Origin: an uncultured Rhizobiaceae bacterium | GTDB taxonomy: Bacteria > Pseudomonadota > Alphaproteobacteria > Rhizobiales > Rhizobiaceae | NCBI GenBank assembly: GCA_947259295.1 | Contig: CAMYMG010000009.1 | Coordinates: 1 to 64,000 of the forward strand | Length of the DNA: 64,000 bases | Direction: 5' to 3' | In this document: one piece after another, positions 63,699 through 64,000 of the stretch | Numbering within the stretch: position 1 is the stretch's first letter | How the letters are laid out: every line of letters begins with the position of its first letter | Notes under the pieces: model-generated | Database searches by the model: none | What the model was told of the DNA's origin: nothing | Seen by the model: the letters and a program-made list of their open reading frames with translations, nothing else | Program-made: the position numbers and the translations under genes

Positions 63699-63956
63699 TC
63701 AGGCGTTTTTCTTGGCGATCAGACCACGCACGGCCTCGACCATGTCGCCGACATTGGCAAGATTGCTCCAGGCCTCGACCGTGTTCATCTCGATCTCGAT
63801 ATCGTAGGCTTCCTCGAGGTCGAAGATGATCTCCGTCAGTTCGAGCGAGTGAATTCCAAGCGCGGTCAGTTCCGTCTCCGGACCGATCTCGCCGGCATCG
63901 GGATCGGCGTGGGCCTTGATCTTGGCGATGATGTCTTCGGCAAGCTGGTCAGCCAT
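63699..63956 (-). CDS. Acyl carrier protein, NodF-like
   Basis: An 85-residue ACP with phosphopantetheine-attachment Ser37 in [11 protein letters not shown]; the usual Asp-Ser-Leu reads His-Ser-Leu. The C-terminal part [20 protein letters not shown] and AVRGLI is strikingly close to NodF. It is separated from the NodE-like gene by one base after the stop, so it is the first gene of a two-gene unit. Start at 63956 ([10 protein letters not shown]) is standard for the family. It carries the growing acyl chain for the NodE-like enzyme. Confidence 0.88.
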   Translation of the reverse strand: MADQLAEDIIAKIKAHADPDAGEIGPETELTALGIHSLELTEIIFDLEEAYDIEIEMNTVEAWSNLANVGDMVEAVRGLIAKKNA

Positions 63957-64000
63957 TGCGTCCTTCCAGAATGAATGCGTCGCCCCCCTTGGCAAGACGC

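Overview
The window reads as chromosome of a GC-rich alphaproteobacterium of the order Hyphomicrobiales, most likely a Mesorhizobium-like member of the Phyllobacteriaceae. This is inferred from the genes: many ABC and TRAP importers, GntR/LysR/LacI/DeoR regulators beside catabolic operons, a BtpA-FGGY kinase cluster, and a NodF/NodE-like acyl carrier protein and ketosynthase pair. No marker gene fixes the species.

Region 1 (1-7040) is accessory. It holds a P-loop ATPase whose frame ends early, a tyrosine integrase broken by one frameshift in a C6 run, a small HTH-like protein, a zinc-ribbon protein, an SRAP (YedK/HMCES-like) DNA-repair protein divergent from a short-chain dehydrogenase, and an exported beta-barrel-like protein. 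A decayed 68-bp repeat flanks the SRAP/SDR block. A degenerate 77-nt tRNA-like sequence lies on the minus strand just before an intact tRNA-Arg(CCG) at 7041-7117.

Region 2 (7101-32438) looks like a genomic island in that tRNA gene. The last 17 bases of the tRNA recur exactly at 32422-32438, giving a 25.3-kb segment between two att-like copies with no intact integrase inside. It carries (a) a polar amino-acid-type ABC importer with an aldolase, an SDR, a GntR regulator and an RraA-like protein; (b) a graveyard from 14.3 to 19.1 kb with an IS3 remnant, a dihydrofolate-reductase-like pseudogene, a LacI pseudogene, a truncated FAD oxidoreductase, two ABC permease fragments and an integrase fragment; (c) a translationally coupled operon BtpA - M42 peptidase - FGGY kinase - creatininase; and (d) a branched-chain-amino-acid-type ABC system split over two divergent operons, with a GntR regulator, a TIGR04076 protein and two related aldo/keto reductases, one fused to a RidA domain.

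Region 3 (32.4-48.3 kb) holds catabolic and regulatory genes: a Tat-exported metallo-hydrolase divergent from a LysR regulator, an SDR/SnoaL pair divergent from another LysR regulator, a triosephosphate isomerase, a lipoprotein alpha/beta hydrolase, a GntR regulator with a TRAP transporter, and a DeoR-controlled GlpA/GlpB/GlpK-like module (FAD oxidoreductase with a BFD-type iron-sulfur end, second flavoprotein, FGGY kinase).

Region 4 (48.3-64 kb) holds a three-gene iron/polyamine-type ABC importer, an Xre-RES toxin-antitoxin pair, and household genes: inositol monophosphatase family, flavin-binding protein, universal stress protein, D,D-carboxypeptidase, a coiled-coil membrane protein, a diguanylate cyclase, a P-loop kinase, a lysine-rich small protein, a glutathione transferase, and the NodE/NodF-like pair at the right edge. 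I saw no CRISPR array, rRNA or complete insertion sequence. The frameshifts and nonsense codons all fall left of 19.1 kb, while the genes to the right read cleanly, which favours real decay over general sequencing error.
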